12,587 nucleotides of DNA from Syntrophaceae bacterium UBA6112 (GCA_002423465.1 DIWG01000072.1:324-12910), one strand, 5' to 3'; positions 5,803 to 12,587 are shown, numbered from the stretch's first letter. Numbers and translations are program-made. Notes: generated by a model from the letters alone, not told the origin.

Positions 5803-6069
5803 TCACGATTTGACCAGTCGCAGCTCCGGTTTCCCCTTCGGGGGTTTTTCCGGTCCGCTCTTCTGCTGCCGCAAGAGCTGCTCGTTGAAGATGTGGTTTT
5901 TGGCCCGAACCGCGTTAATGATGAAAAAAATGATCACTGCTTTTTCCCATTCTTTCGAAGGTTCGAAATGCTCCATCCGCTTCCTGTATTTTTCCCAGAG
6001 GGAGGAGAGGGAGGCCTCATCAAGGCCGAGAATTTGTTGCGCCATTTTGTCAAGTGATGATTCGAGCAT
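5803..6069 (-). CDS. Small charged protein of unknown function upstream of ligA
   Basis: Not recognised. 88 residues from the ATG at 6067-6069, which has AAGGG 9-10 nt before it; an in-frame TTG at 6076-6078 would add three residues but sits on top of that ribosome binding site. The N-terminal half is predicted helical and amphipathic (LDKMAQQILGLDEASLSSLW), followed by a short hydrophobic segment WEKAVIIFFIINAVRAKNHIF (about 44-64) that is too short and interrupted to be sure of as a membrane helix. The C-terminus is Lys/Pro-rich and basic. It has its own promoter-like site (6102-6130) and could be the first gene of a ligA-acyP transcript. Codon use looks like its neighbours, which supports it being real. 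Confidence 0.65.
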   Translation of the reverse strand: MLESSLDKMAQQILGLDEASLSSLWEKYRKRMEHFEPSKEWEKAVIIFFIINAVRAKNHIFNEQLLRQQKSGPEKPPKGKPELRLVKS

Positions 6070-6101
6070 CGTGTTCAACCCTTGCTTGTATTTTACAACT
6101 C

Positions 6102-6130
6102 ATCCTAACTTCAGCCGTGCGGAAAGTCAA
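6102..6130 (-). promoter_or_regulatory. Promoter for the small gene and ligA
   Basis: On the minus strand TTGACT (complement of 6125-6130) and TAGGAT (complement of 6102-6107) are spaced by 17 nt. Predicted start near 6095, giving a leader of about 26 nt before the ATG at 6069. Confidence 0.5.
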
Positions 6131-6167
6131 ACCGAAACAAGCGAAACCCCGCGCAGTGAAATAATCC

Positions 6168-6195
6168 TTGTCTTTTGGGTACATCTCGATATAAT
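6168..6195 (+). promoter_or_regulatory. Promoter for the yfcE-to-response-regulator gene series
   Basis: TTGTCT (6168-6173), 16-nt spacer, and a perfect TATAAT (6190-6195). Start would be near 6202, about 23 nt before the GTG start codon at 6225. It is back to back with the minus-strand promoter at 6102-6130. Confidence 0.65.
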
Positions 6196-6224
6196 TACAT
6201 GGTAACTAAACGGGGGTGGGCCGG

Positions 6225-6707
6225 GTGAAAATAGGGGTGATATCAGATACCCATCTCCGGGGTTATGACGAAAAACTAAGACGAATTCTGGATCGGCCTT
6301 TCCACGGTGCGGACCTGATATTGCATGCCGGTGATCTGACCGATATTGCGGTTCTGGATGTTTTTGACCGGAAGGAGGTCCGGGCGGTGTACGGCAATGC
6401 GGATCCGCCCCCGGTTCGGCGTCTTCTCCTCGATCAACTGCTCATTGAGGTAGACGGTTTCCGTCTGGGATTGGTCCATACCTGTGGGGTCTTCTCCCGG
6501 ATGGACGAGACGATGGAGAAGAAATTTGGGCGCTTGGATTGCCTTATCTTCGGGCATACCCACCGGCCGTTCAATCAGGTGGTGAATGGCGTCCTCTACT
6601 TTAATCCCGGGTCGGCCACCCAAAACCGTTTTTCCCCTTTTGATTCGGTAGGCGTCATTGAGGTCGGAAAGACGATCATCGGGGAGATCGTCGAATTGCG
6701 GGATTGA
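6225..6707 (+). CDS. YfcE/MJ0936-type metallophosphoesterase
   Basis: 160 residues from GTG 6225, giving MKIGVISDTH, the standard opening of this family; GGGGGTGG at 6212-6219 is its ribosome binding site. A GTG at 6216 in the same frame lies inside that site and is rejected. Calcineurin-like metal ligands are in place: D8 and H10 (SDTH), D37 (HAGD), N58 (YGNAD), H85 (LVHT), H111 and H113 (GHTH). Family members are two-metal phosphodiesterases acting in vitro on artificial phosphodiesters; physiological substrate unknown. The usual GxHG-like segment reads LVHTCG here, a small deviation. It is the first gene of the plus-strand series. Confidence 0.92.
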   Translation: MKIGVISDTHLRGYDEKLRRILDRPFHGADLILHAGDLTDIAVLDVFDRKEVRAVYGNADPPPVRRLLLDQLLIEVDGFRLGLVHTCGVFSRMDETMEKKFGRLDCLIFGHTHRPFNQVVNGVLYFNPGSATQNRFSPFDSVGVIEVGKTIIGEIVELRD

Positions 6708-6776
6708 TTTCATTGTTCCCGATCCGACGTTTGAGCGACGGTTGAAACAGGCATCCGGCTTGCCGAGGAGATAAGA

Positions 6777-7268
6777 ATGGAGACAATATTCGCACCTTGG
6801 CGCATGGCGTATCTCCGGGGGGAGAAACCCGCGGGTTGCGTCCTCTGCCGAGATTCCCTGCGGGGGGAGGAGATGGTCGTCTGCGAGGGGAAGAGCTGTT
6901 TCATCATGGTGAACCGCTATCCTTACACAGGCGGCCACCTCATGATCGTTCCCTTCCGCCACCTGAGCCGTCTAAGCGATCTGCTTCCTGCGGAGAGGGG
7001 TGAGCTTTTTGTATTCATGGACCTCTCCGTGCGGGTCCTGAACGAAGCGATGAAGCCGGAGGGTTTCAACATCGGGATGAACCTCGGGAAAGCGGCGGGA
7101 GCCGGGATCGACGATCACCTTCACATCCATGTCGTTCCCCGATGGGGGGGCGATACCAATTTCATCAGCGTCATCGGCGAGGTCCGCGTCATTCCGGAAG
7201 ACGTCTCCGGAACGGCCCAGGAACTCAGACCTTATTTTACGAAATTTCAGCGGGAGGTATGCGGATGA
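6777..7268 (+). CDS. HIT-family hydrolase/Ap4A phosphorylase-like protein
   Basis: 163 residues. The histidine triad HLHIHVV is at 114-120, with H116 the expected nucleophile that forms a nucleotidyl intermediate. The N-terminus METIFAPWRMAYL and the CxxC at C21/C24 are typical of the bacterial and archaeal HIT branch related to diadenosine tetraphosphate phosphorylases/hydrolases, in which the cysteines help bind zinc. NRYPYTGGHLMIVPFRH (46-62) is the conserved strand before the active site. It probably cleaves nucleoside phosphoramidates or dinucleoside polyphosphates in the cytoplasm. ATG 6777 has GAGGAG about 6 nt upstream. Its stop overlaps the next start (ATGA at 7265-7268), so translation is likely coupled to the LapA-like gene. 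Confidence 0.9.
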   Translation: METIFAPWRMAYLRGEKPAGCVLCRDSLRGEEMVVCEGKSCFIMVNRYPYTGGHLMIVPFRHLSRLSDLLPAERGELFVFMDLSVRVLNEAMKPEGFNIGMNLGKAAGAGIDDHLHIHVVPRWGGDTNFISVIGEVRVIPEDVSGTAQELRPYFTKFQREVCG

Positions 7269-7600
7269 AAGTGATCTATACCATCATCGTGGCTATTTTT
7301 GTCATGTTCATCATCACCTTTTCCCTGGAAAATACAATACCGGTTCGGCTGCATTATTACGATTTTTTCGAGAGGTGGCTCCCGACTTACATGGTGATTT
7401 TCTTTGCGTTCCTTGCAGGGGTCATTTTCACGGGGCTCATGGGTATCGTGGAGCGTTTCCGCTTGACACGGACAATCAATCGTCTCAACAAGACGATCCG
7501 GGATCTCCGTCGCGAGGTGCAGGAGCATGAAAATCTCCCTTATATCGAGGGGGAGGAGAAGACGGTCCCGCCACCGCCGCCCAAGACAGAAGTCCTTTAA
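7265..7600 (+). CDS. LapA-domain (DUF1049) inner-membrane protein
   Basis: 111 residues, two membrane helices (about 4-21 and 42-62) joined by a short loop with SLENTIPVRLHYYDFF, the pattern of the LapA/DUF1049 family, followed by a predicted coiled coil (about 65-90, RLTRTINRLNKTIRDLRREVQE) and a short Pro-rich tail. The E. coli homologue LapA works with LapB in controlling lipopolysaccharide synthesis through LpxC turnover, but no lapB or lpx gene is visible here. I chose the ATG at 7265, 6 nt after GGGAGGT, over the ATG at 7259 that touches that site. It overlaps the HIT gene by 4 nt. Next gene follows after 62 bp. Confidence 0.85.
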   Translation: MKVIYTIIVAIFVMFIITFSLENTIPVRLHYYDFFERWLPTYMVIFFAFLAGVIFTGLMGIVERFRLTRTINRLNKTIRDLRREVQEHENLPYIEGEEKTVPPPPPKTEVL

Positions 7601-7662
7601 AACGTATGGACACATTGTCGAAGGTATGTTAAAAGCGCGCTCTGTTTCAGAGGGGTCCGAAC

Positions 7663-8523
7663 ATGAACTTCGGCGGCATCGAACCGGCATTCACGGCTTA
7701 TAAGAAGGCGGACTTCGTCATTGTTCCCGTACCGTACGATCTGACGTCGACCTACCAGTCCGGGTCTCGACGCGGGCCGGCGGCTATTCTTGAAGCCTCC
7801 GGCAACATGGAACTCTACGACGAAGAAATTCGTAAGGAGACTTACCGGTCCGGCATTCACACCTTGCCGCCACTCGAAGCGGATGCCCGCGGACCGGCCG
7901 AGATGGTGGACAGCGTCCGCCGGTCCATTGCCCGGGTCGCGGCCGATGGCAAGATCCCTGTCATGCTCGGCGGAGAGCACAGCATTTCCTTTGGCGCCGT
8001 ACAGGCTATGAAAGAGATCTATCCGGAGATTTCAGTTCTTCAGTTGGACGCTCACGCCGATCTTCGGGACGCCTACCAGGGGACGCCGTACAGCCATGCT
8101 TCCGTGGCCCGCCGTATTTCCGAGATCTGCCCGCTCATTCAAGCGGGAATCAGGAGTATGAGCGTCGAAGAGGCGAAATTCCTCGAGGAGAGTCATGTCC
8201 AGAGCCATACGGCAGATTTTATTCTGGATGGAGGAACGGATGCCTGGTGGGAGACAATCTGCGGCGGCCTGCATGGGGATCTCTACCTCACGGTCGACCT
8301 CGACATTCTTGATCCGGCCGTCATGCCCTCGACGGGAACCCCGGAGCCCGGCGGACTTGCCTGGCGGGATCTCCTGCGTCTTGTTCGGGAGGCTGCAAAG
8401 CATTGCCAAATCCGTGGCTTTGATGTCGTCGAACTTGCCCCCATCCCGGGGTTGGTCGCCCCCGATTTTTTGGCGGCAAAACTGGTCTATCGGATCATGG
8501 GCTACCTTTCGAAGAAGCCCTGA
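7663..8523 (+). CDS. speB: Agmatinase (ureohydrolase family)
   Basis: Agmatine + H2O to putrescine + urea; cytoplasmic, two Mn ions. 286 residues, normal length. Metal ligands are all present: H106 in GGEHSIS, D129, H131 and D133 in DAHADLRD, D212 and D214 in VDLDILDP, followed by MPSTGTPEPGG, which matches the third ureohydrolase signature. The N-terminus contains VPVPYDLTSTYQSGSRRGPAAI, typical of the agmatinase subgroup (arginases and formiminoglutamases differ here). The start ATG at 7663 has AGAGGGG 7-8 nt upstream. The adjacent pyruvoyl arginine decarboxylase makes its substrate, which strengthens the agmatinase call over guanidinobutyrase or arginase. Confidence 0.93.
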   Translation: MNFGGIEPAFTAYKKADFVIVPVPYDLTSTYQSGSRRGPAAILEASGNMELYDEEIRKETYRSGIHTLPPLEADARGPAEMVDSVRRSIARVAADGKIPVMLGGEHSISFGAVQAMKEIYPEISVLQLDAHADLRDAYQGTPYSHASVARRISEICPLIQAGIRSMSVEEAKFLEESHVQSHTADFILDGGTDAWWETICGGLHGDLYLTVDLDILDPAVMPSTGTPEPGGLAWRDLLRLVREAAKHCQIRGFDVVELAPIPGLVAPDFLAAKLVYRIMGYLSKKP

Positions 8524-8537
8524 TATGTTAAAAAAAT

Positions 8538-8584
8538 AACGCCGGACAGGGAAGCAAATATCGAACCGGACCGGTTTCGGCGTT
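8538..8584 (+). promoter_or_regulatory. Nested inverted repeats in front of the arginine decarboxylase
   Basis: AACGCCG (8538-8544) pairs exactly with CGGCGTT (8578-8584); within the loop lies the 13-nt palindrome AACCGG-A-CCGGTT (8564-8576). The outer arm ends 5 nt before the GGAGGAG ribosome binding site (8589-8595). It could be an operator or a translation-control hairpin. Nothing identifies the regulator. Confidence 0.4.
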
Positions 8585-8604
8585 TGTTGGAGGAGAAACA
8601 ACCA

Positions 8605-9153
8605 TTGAATGTTTATGTTCCCAAGCGGATATTTTTCACGAAGGGAGTGGGGATCCACAAGGAGGAACTCCATTCCTTCGAGCTGGCGCTACGCGACGCC
8701 GGCATTGAGAAATGCAATCTCGTACAGGTGTCCAGCATCTTGCCGCCCGGCTGTCAGGTAATCTCAAGGGCACGGGGCCTCAAGGAACTCAAGGCAGGCG
8801 CCATCACCTATTGCGTTCTAAGCCGCTGTTACAGCAATGAGCCGAGACGCCTGCTTGCCGCCTCCGTAGGTTGCGCCATTCCCGCCGACAAGCGAACATA
8901 CGGTTACATCAGTGAGCATCATGCTTTCGGCCAGACCCAGCGTCAAGCAGGGGACTATGCCGAAGATTTGGCCGCGGCCATGCTTGCTTCCACGCTCGGC
9001 ATCGATTTTGATATTGATGAGAGCTGGGACGAAAAGAAGGAGATTTTCAAGATCAGCGGCAAGATCGTCAGTACCCGGAACATCACCCAATCCAGCATCG
9101 TCCAGTCGCACGGGTTCACCACGGTTATCGCCGTCGCCGTCTTTGTCTTCTAA
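8605..9153 (+). CDS. Pyruvoyl-dependent arginine decarboxylase
   Basis: Arginine to agmatine + CO2, with a covalent pyruvoyl group made by self-cleavage. 182 residues. The cleavage motif VSSILPPG is at 42-49; by analogy with the archaeal enzyme the chain splits between S43 and S44, S44 becoming pyruvoyl. E104 in YISEHHA corresponds to the proposed proton donor. The C-terminal part (GWELD-like segment DIDESWDEKKE) is also family-like. I chose TTG 8605, 9 nt after GGAGGAG (8589-8595), giving MNVYVPKRIFFTKGVG, the usual N-terminus; upstream TTG codons at 8584 and 8587 precede or sit in that site. It follows the agmatinase by 81 bp. This PvlArgDC type is common in archaea, Chlamydiae and Desulfobacterota, in contrast with the PLP-dependent SpeA of enterobacteria. 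Confidence 0.93.
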   Translation: MNVYVPKRIFFTKGVGIHKEELHSFELALRDAGIEKCNLVQVSSILPPGCQVISRARGLKELKAGAITYCVLSRCYSNEPRRLLAASVGCAIPADKRTYGYISEHHAFGQTQRQAGDYAEDLAAAMLASTLGIDFDIDESWDEKKEIFKISGKIVSTRNITQSSIVQSHGFTTVIAVAVFVF

Positions 9154-9181
9154 TTGCCGCTGATTTGCGGTAAGCATTGTA

Positions 9182-9209
9182 AGCCCCCGCCGGCCGTATG
9201 GAGGGGGCT
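9182..9209 (+). terminator. Possible hairpin (attenuator) before the sensor kinase gene
   Basis: AGCCCCC (9182-9188) and GGGGGCT (9203-9209) pair perfectly around a 14-nt loop, 29 nt after the decarboxylase stop. No clean T-tract follows (the next T-run is cctttt at about 9226), so termination would be partial at best. Confidence 0.4.
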
Positions 9210-9247
9210 GCGCCCGGCAGAAAACCTTTTGCATGGGAGAGGAAGGG

Positions 9248-11455
9248 ATGGTTCCGAATGCTCTGCAGGCGGGGTCCGCTTACATCATTCCTCCGCTTCT
9301 GGGGTTTATCGTCCTACTGGGTCTCGCTCTGATCTCGCTTCTGCGGGGCGGAAGGAAACGGACGAATGTCCTGTTTGCGGGTATCTGCCTCCTTGGCGCC
9401 CTCCTCAACGCCGATGTGGCCCTTGTTTCCATTGTGACCGATGAGCGATTGGCGCTTCGTATTGACCGGACGGTCCATCTCTTATTCGTCTTCAGCGTCC
9501 CAATATACATCGGATTCGTCCATTCATTTTTGGGCATCCGCGGCCGACGGTGGCTGGAGATCTCCGCTTGGCTGTTCAGCATCGCATTTCTGACCATTGT
9601 TCCCACCGATCTCTACTTCAGCGGGCTCCATCACTATACATTCGGTCGGATCGCTCGCGCCGGTATTCTCTTCCACCTTTTTTCAGCGACGGCTGCCTTT
9701 ACGGTCATCTACTGTCTTGCGATTCTCTATCACGCTATGAAGGTTTCCGCGGACAATCATCAGAGAAATCGGATCAAGTATATTTTCGGAGGGCTAGGAT
9801 TTTCCGCTCTTCTGCTTGCCTTCACAATGTTGCCGGTCAGCGGCGTTCCGCTCTACCCGCTGGGGAATTTCAGCTTCATCCCGGCTGTTTTTCTCGCTTT
9901 CGGCGTTCTGAAATACGATCTTCTGGACATCGGCGCCCTGATCCGTCGGGGGACGGTCTATTTCCTACTGACGGGCATTCTTACCGCGCTCTATATCCTC
10001 GTCATTTTTCTTTTCCATACCTTTTTTCTGACCACCGGCAGCGGCAATTCGTTTGCGCTCTCCCTGGTTCTGGCGCTGATGATCGTCCTATTGTTCACCC
10101 CCCTACGGGAGCGGGTGCAGGGCCTCATCGACCGCCTTTTTTTCCGAGGACGCTATGATTACCGGGAACTGCTCCGGAAGATCAGCGGCCGTCTGGCCAC
10201 GCTTTTGAGTTTCCCGCAAATCAGGGAATTGCTGATCGGCGCGATTATGGAGGCCCTGCAGGTGGAAAGGGTGATCCTTATCATTGCCGAGGACGATGTT
10301 TTTCGTCTTTATGATGGAAAGCAAATGGAAGGGGCAGGCGAGGCGCCATCCATGGAGATAGCTTTGCTGGTCCGCATTTTGGAGATGGAGAAGCGGCCCC
10401 TGAGCCGGGCGGCTGTGGAAAGGCGCCTGGCGGGTGAGGCGGAACGGATGGCGTTAAACCGACTTTTTGACAATCTGGGCGCGACGCTGGTCATTCCGCT
10501 CCCCGCGCGCGAGGGGTTGGCCGGGTTGATTGCCCTCGGTCAGAAGAAATCCGGAGAGCTTTTCGTGGATGAGGATCTGGAACTCCTGATGACGATGGCA
10601 AATCAGGCCTCGACGGCCATCGAGAATGCGAGAAGTTACGAGGCTATGGAGGCGCTGAACCGCGATCTCGAAAGGAAGGTTGAAAAACGGACAGCGGCCC
10701 TGCGGGAGGCGCTGGCAGAGAGGGAGAGGACGCAGCAGCATTTGATCCGATCGGAGAGTCTGGCAGCAATCGGGCAACTGGTGGCCGGGACCGCCCATGA
10801 ACTGAACAACCCTATTTCAGGGGCGATGAGTCTCGTCGAGACCAGTATTGAGACCATTTCCGGATGGGAAATTCAACCGGGGAAAAGGGACGAAGTTCTC
10901 GATGACCTTCGCTTTTCAATCGGAGAACTCCGGCGATCTGCGGCAATCATTAGGAGCCTCCTCGACTTGTCACGCCAGACGCAGACCTATGTGGAGGCAG
11001 TGGACATGAATCGTGCCGTCGATGATGCGCTCCGGGTGCTTCATAACCAGTACAAAAACCTGCCGGCTGAGATTGTGAAAGCATACGACGATGCCCTCCC
11101 GTCTGTCGAGGGAAACTTCGCCAACTTGGGACAGGTCCTGATCAACATCATCCGGAATGCCCTCCAGGCGCTACCCGGGGGAAAAGGGCGGATCACACTG
11201 ACGACACGCCGGCAGTCGAACGACATGGTCGCCGTCGAGTGCCGCGATACAGGTATAGGGATTCCAACTGATTTCTTGAAAGACATCTTCAAACCTTTCT
11301 TTACGTCCAAAATGATCGGCTGGGGCACGGGTCTCGGCCTCTATCTGTCCCATGAAATCATCCGGAGGCATGGAGGTCAGATCCATGTTGCAAGTGAAGT
11401 CGGGAAGGGGACGGTCGTGACTGTCGAACTCCCTTGCCGAAGGAGGGATGCATGA
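9248..11455 (+). CDS. Membrane sensor histidine kinase with GAF domain
   Basis: 735 residues from ATG 9248, which has GAGAGGAAGG just upstream (an ATG at 9233 lacks such a site). The first 285 residues hold about nine hydrophobic segments (roughly 11-32, 40-63, 76-96, 103-124, 139-163, 178-198, 207-222, 236-261, 268-285), resembling the N-terminal 7TM histidine kinase module plus two more helices. RLFFRGRYDYRELL (296-309) follows, a linker seen in such kinases. A GAF-like domain spans about 320-475, then a coiled coil (480-510). HisKA has GTAHELNNP with phospho-acceptor H517; the ATPase domain has N637 (N box), DTGIGIP from D667 (G1), FKPFFTSK (F box) and GTGLGL (G2). All catalytic boxes are intact. 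The stop overlaps the start of the response regulator (ATGA). The signal sensed is unknown; quinone state, lipids or a hydrophobic ligand are possible. Confidence 0.93.
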   Translation: MVPNALQAGSAYIIPPLLGFIVLLGLALISLLRGGRKRTNVLFAGICLLGALLNADVALVSIVTDERLALRIDRTVHLLFVFSVPIYIGFVHSFLGIRGRRWLEISAWLFSIAFLTIVPTDLYFSGLHHYTFGRIARAGILFHLFSATAAFTVIYCLAILYHAMKVSADNHQRNRIKYIFGGLGFSALLLAFTMLPVSGVPLYPLGNFSFIPAVFLAFGVLKYDLLDIGALIRRGTVYFLLTGILTALYILVIFLFHTFFLTTGSGNSFALSLVLALMIVLLFTPLRERVQGLIDRLFFRGRYDYRELLRKISGRLATLLSFPQIRELLIGAIMEALQVERVILIIAEDDVFRLYDGKQMEGAGEAPSMEIALLVRILEMEKRPLSRAAVERRLAGEAERMALNRLFDNLGATLVIPLPAREGLAGLIALGQKKSGELFVDEDLELLMTMANQASTAIENARSYEAMEALNRDLERKVEKRTAALREALAERERTQQHLIRSESLAAIGQLVAGTAHELNNPISGAMSLVETSIETISGWEIQPGKRDEVLDDLRFSIGELRRSAAIIRSLLDLSRQTQTYVEAVDMNRAVDDALRVLHNQYKNLPAEIVKAYDDALPSVEGNFANLGQVLINIIRNALQALPGGKGRITLTTRRQSNDMVAVECRDTGIGIPTDFLKDIFKPFFTSKMIGWGTGLGLYLSHEIIRRHGGQIHVASEVGKGTVVTVELPCRRRDA

Positions 11456-12447
11456 ACGGTCTGATGGTTGTCGACGACGAAGAGGGAGTTCGGCGCTCCT
11501 TGAAGAAGGTTCTGGAGAGGGACGGTTACCGGATCGTCCTTGCCGAAAACGGAGAGGAGGCGCTCTCCATCATCCGCAGCGACGGTCGGGATATCGAGAC
11601 TGTCATCTCCGATTATCGGATGCCGGGGATGGACGGTCTGGAGACCCTGATCGAGATCGGTCGATTGAACACAGAGATCACCCGGATTATGCTGACCGGT
11701 TATGCGACGATGGCCAGCGCTATCGAGGCGGTTAACGAGGGGATTGACGGTTTCCTGACAAAGCCGTTTGAGAACGATGAGCTGCGGGCCAAGGTTCGGG
11801 AGTATAACATCAAGAAAAGGCTCAAGCAGTTTGTCTCGGAACAGGTTCTGATCGAGCTCCAGCGAAGCGGTACGGCCCTTCTTCCGAAACGTTTTCATGT
11901 GAGTATCCTGTTTACCGATATCCGAGGATTTACAAGCCTTTCTCAAAGGCTCAATCCCGCCGAACTCGCCGAACTCCTCAACCGCCACTACTTCTCTCCC
12001 CTCGACAACATTATCTTTCGCCATAATGGAACGCTGGATAAGCATATCGGGGACAGCATCATGGCTATCTTCGGGGCGCCTGTCAGTGGAGGGGATGACG
12101 CCTGTCGGGCCGTGGAGGCCGCACTGGCCATCCGTGATGAGATCGAAGTCATCAACGGGAACATCCCGGACCCGGAGCGCAAGATTGCAGTTGGCATGGG
12201 GATAGCGACTGGCGAAGTAATGGCCGGGATCTTTGGTTCCCCGCGCAAAAAAGAATACACCGTCTTCGGGACCCCTGTCAATCTTGCATCACGATTGGAG
12301 AATCTTGCCCGGGCGAATGAGATCCTCATCTGCGGCGAGACGGCTCATCTCGTGGAAAATATCTTGAATTTGGTAAGAGTTCCGTCGCCCGTCATTCGCG
12401 GGCTTGTCGGATCTCCAAATGTATTCAGCATCGTAGGGAAAAAGTGA
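11452..12447 (+). CDS. Response regulator with class III adenylate cyclase output domain
   Basis: 331 residues. Receiver domain at 1-120: acidic pocket D8/D9, phospho-acceptor D54 (SDYRMPGMDG), T82, K104 (TKPF). A short helical linker (about 115-145) precedes a class III nucleotide cyclase domain at 148-331: metal-binding D156 (FTDIRGFT) and D201 (HIGDSIMAIFG), adenine-recognising K197 (GTLDKHIGD), T270 in EYTVFG at the second specificity position, and transition-state N277 and R281 (VNLASRLE). The set predicts an active adenylate rather than guanylate cyclase. ATG 11452 has AAGGAGGG 4-5 nt upstream and overlaps the kinase stop by 4 nt, so the two are co-translated. Phosphorylation by the kinase should control cAMP output; no cAMP receptor is visible in the window. 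Confidence 0.94.
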   Translation: MNGLMVVDDEEGVRRSLKKVLERDGYRIVLAENGEEALSIIRSDGRDIETVISDYRMPGMDGLETLIEIGRLNTEITRIMLTGYATMASAIEAVNEGIDGFLTKPFENDELRAKVREYNIKKRLKQFVSEQVLIELQRSGTALLPKRFHVSILFTDIRGFTSLSQRLNPAELAELLNRHYFSPLDNIIFRHNGTLDKHIGDSIMAIFGAPVSGGDDACRAVEAALAIRDEIEVINGNIPDPERKIAVGMGIATGEVMAGIFGSPRKKEYTVFGTPVNLASRLENLARANEILICGETAHLVENILNLVRVPSPVIRGLVGSPNVFSIVGKK

Positions 12448-12506
12448 GAAGGTATGATTGCGGCTCCCCGGAAAGAGTTCTAGCCCCGGTTTTAAGGAAA
12501 TAGGTC

Positions 12507-12535
12507 TTGACAATTCATGGAGCGTAGATTATAAG
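12507..12535 (+). promoter_or_regulatory. Strong sigma70-type promoter of the initiator tRNA
   Basis: Perfect TTGACA (12507-12512), 17-nt spacer, TATAAG (12530-12535; five of six). Predicted start near 12542, about 27 nt before the tRNA 5' end. Confidence 0.8.
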
Positions 12536-12568
12536 AACAGGTGAATAGAAGATACGGGTGTGCGGTGA

Positions 12569-12587
12569 CGCGGGGTGGAGCAGTCCG
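12569..12587 (+). tRNA. Initiator tRNA-fMet(CAU), 5' end only
   Basis: The last 19 bases read CGCGGGGTGGAGCAGTCCG, matching the start of bacterial initiator tRNA: acceptor strand CGCGGGG beginning with the C1 that is left unpaired in tRNA-fMet, then T8, GGAG of the D stem and A14. The anticodon and the rest lie beyond the window. The strong promoter upstream agrees with a tRNA gene. Confidence 0.82.

Noticed and set aside
11377..12045. 222-codon minus-strand frame over the response regulator
   Set aside because: Shadow of the receiver and cyclase domains, which carry all expected residues.
12448..12500. Terminator after the response regulator (GGCT...AGCC, then CCGGTTTT)
   Set aside because: Only a 4-bp stem with a long loop; too weak to list, although a T-run at about 12490 and the tRNA promoter downstream make a terminator here likely.

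Overview
The window looks like chromosomal DNA of a moderately GC-rich Gram-negative bacterium. The closest fit is Desulfobacterota (the former Deltaproteobacteria), probably a relative of the Syntrophus/Smithella group. This is inferred from the gene combination (FmdB zinc ribbon next to an unusual adenylate kinase, a pyruvoyl-type arginine decarboxylase beside an agmatinase, a multi-pass sensor kinase) and was not tested by any search. There are no insertion sequences, phage genes or CRISPR arrays. Almost everything is housekeeping or signalling.

Layout. 1-306: 3' end of a very lysine-rich repeat protein (LEA-like or histone-H1-like), converging on adk with a 19-bp perfect hairpin between them. 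438-1531 (minus): fmdB-type zinc ribbon followed by adk. fmdB has a good promoter at 1724-1752 and a GC-rich leader of about 185 nt that looks folded. 1753-2165: an intergenic stretch with no convincing gene, ending in a pentanucleotide repeat that runs into the ribosome binding site of the next gene. 2166-3347 (plus): class I aminotransferase. 3365-3393: 13-bp perfect hairpin between convergent genes. 3407-6069 (minus): a small uncharacterised gene, ligA and an acylphosphatase overlapping ligA by 4 nt. 6102-6195: divergent promoters. 6225-12447 (plus): seven closely spaced genes that could form one transcript: YfcE-like phosphodiesterase, HIT-family protein, LapA-domain membrane protein, agmatinase, pyruvoyl-dependent arginine decarboxylase, hybrid-topology histidine kinase, and a response regulator with an adenylate cyclase output domain. 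12507-12587: a near-consensus promoter and the first 19 nt of an initiator tRNA, cut by the window end.

How the genes fit together. The decarboxylase (arginine to agmatine) and the agmatinase (agmatine to putrescine plus urea) together make a complete two-step route to putrescine. The kinase and regulator overlap by 4 nt and should form a dedicated pair in which a membrane or redox/ligand signal controls cAMP synthesis by phosphorylation. LigA, adk, fmdB, HIT and YfcE are ordinary nucleic-acid and nucleotide housekeeping.

No wholly new system stands out. The parts that merit a second look are the structured leader of fmdB, the 5-nt repeat in the aminotransferase leader, the sensor kinase/adenylate cyclase pair, the nested palindromes before the arginine decarboxylase, and the lysine-rich repeat protein.
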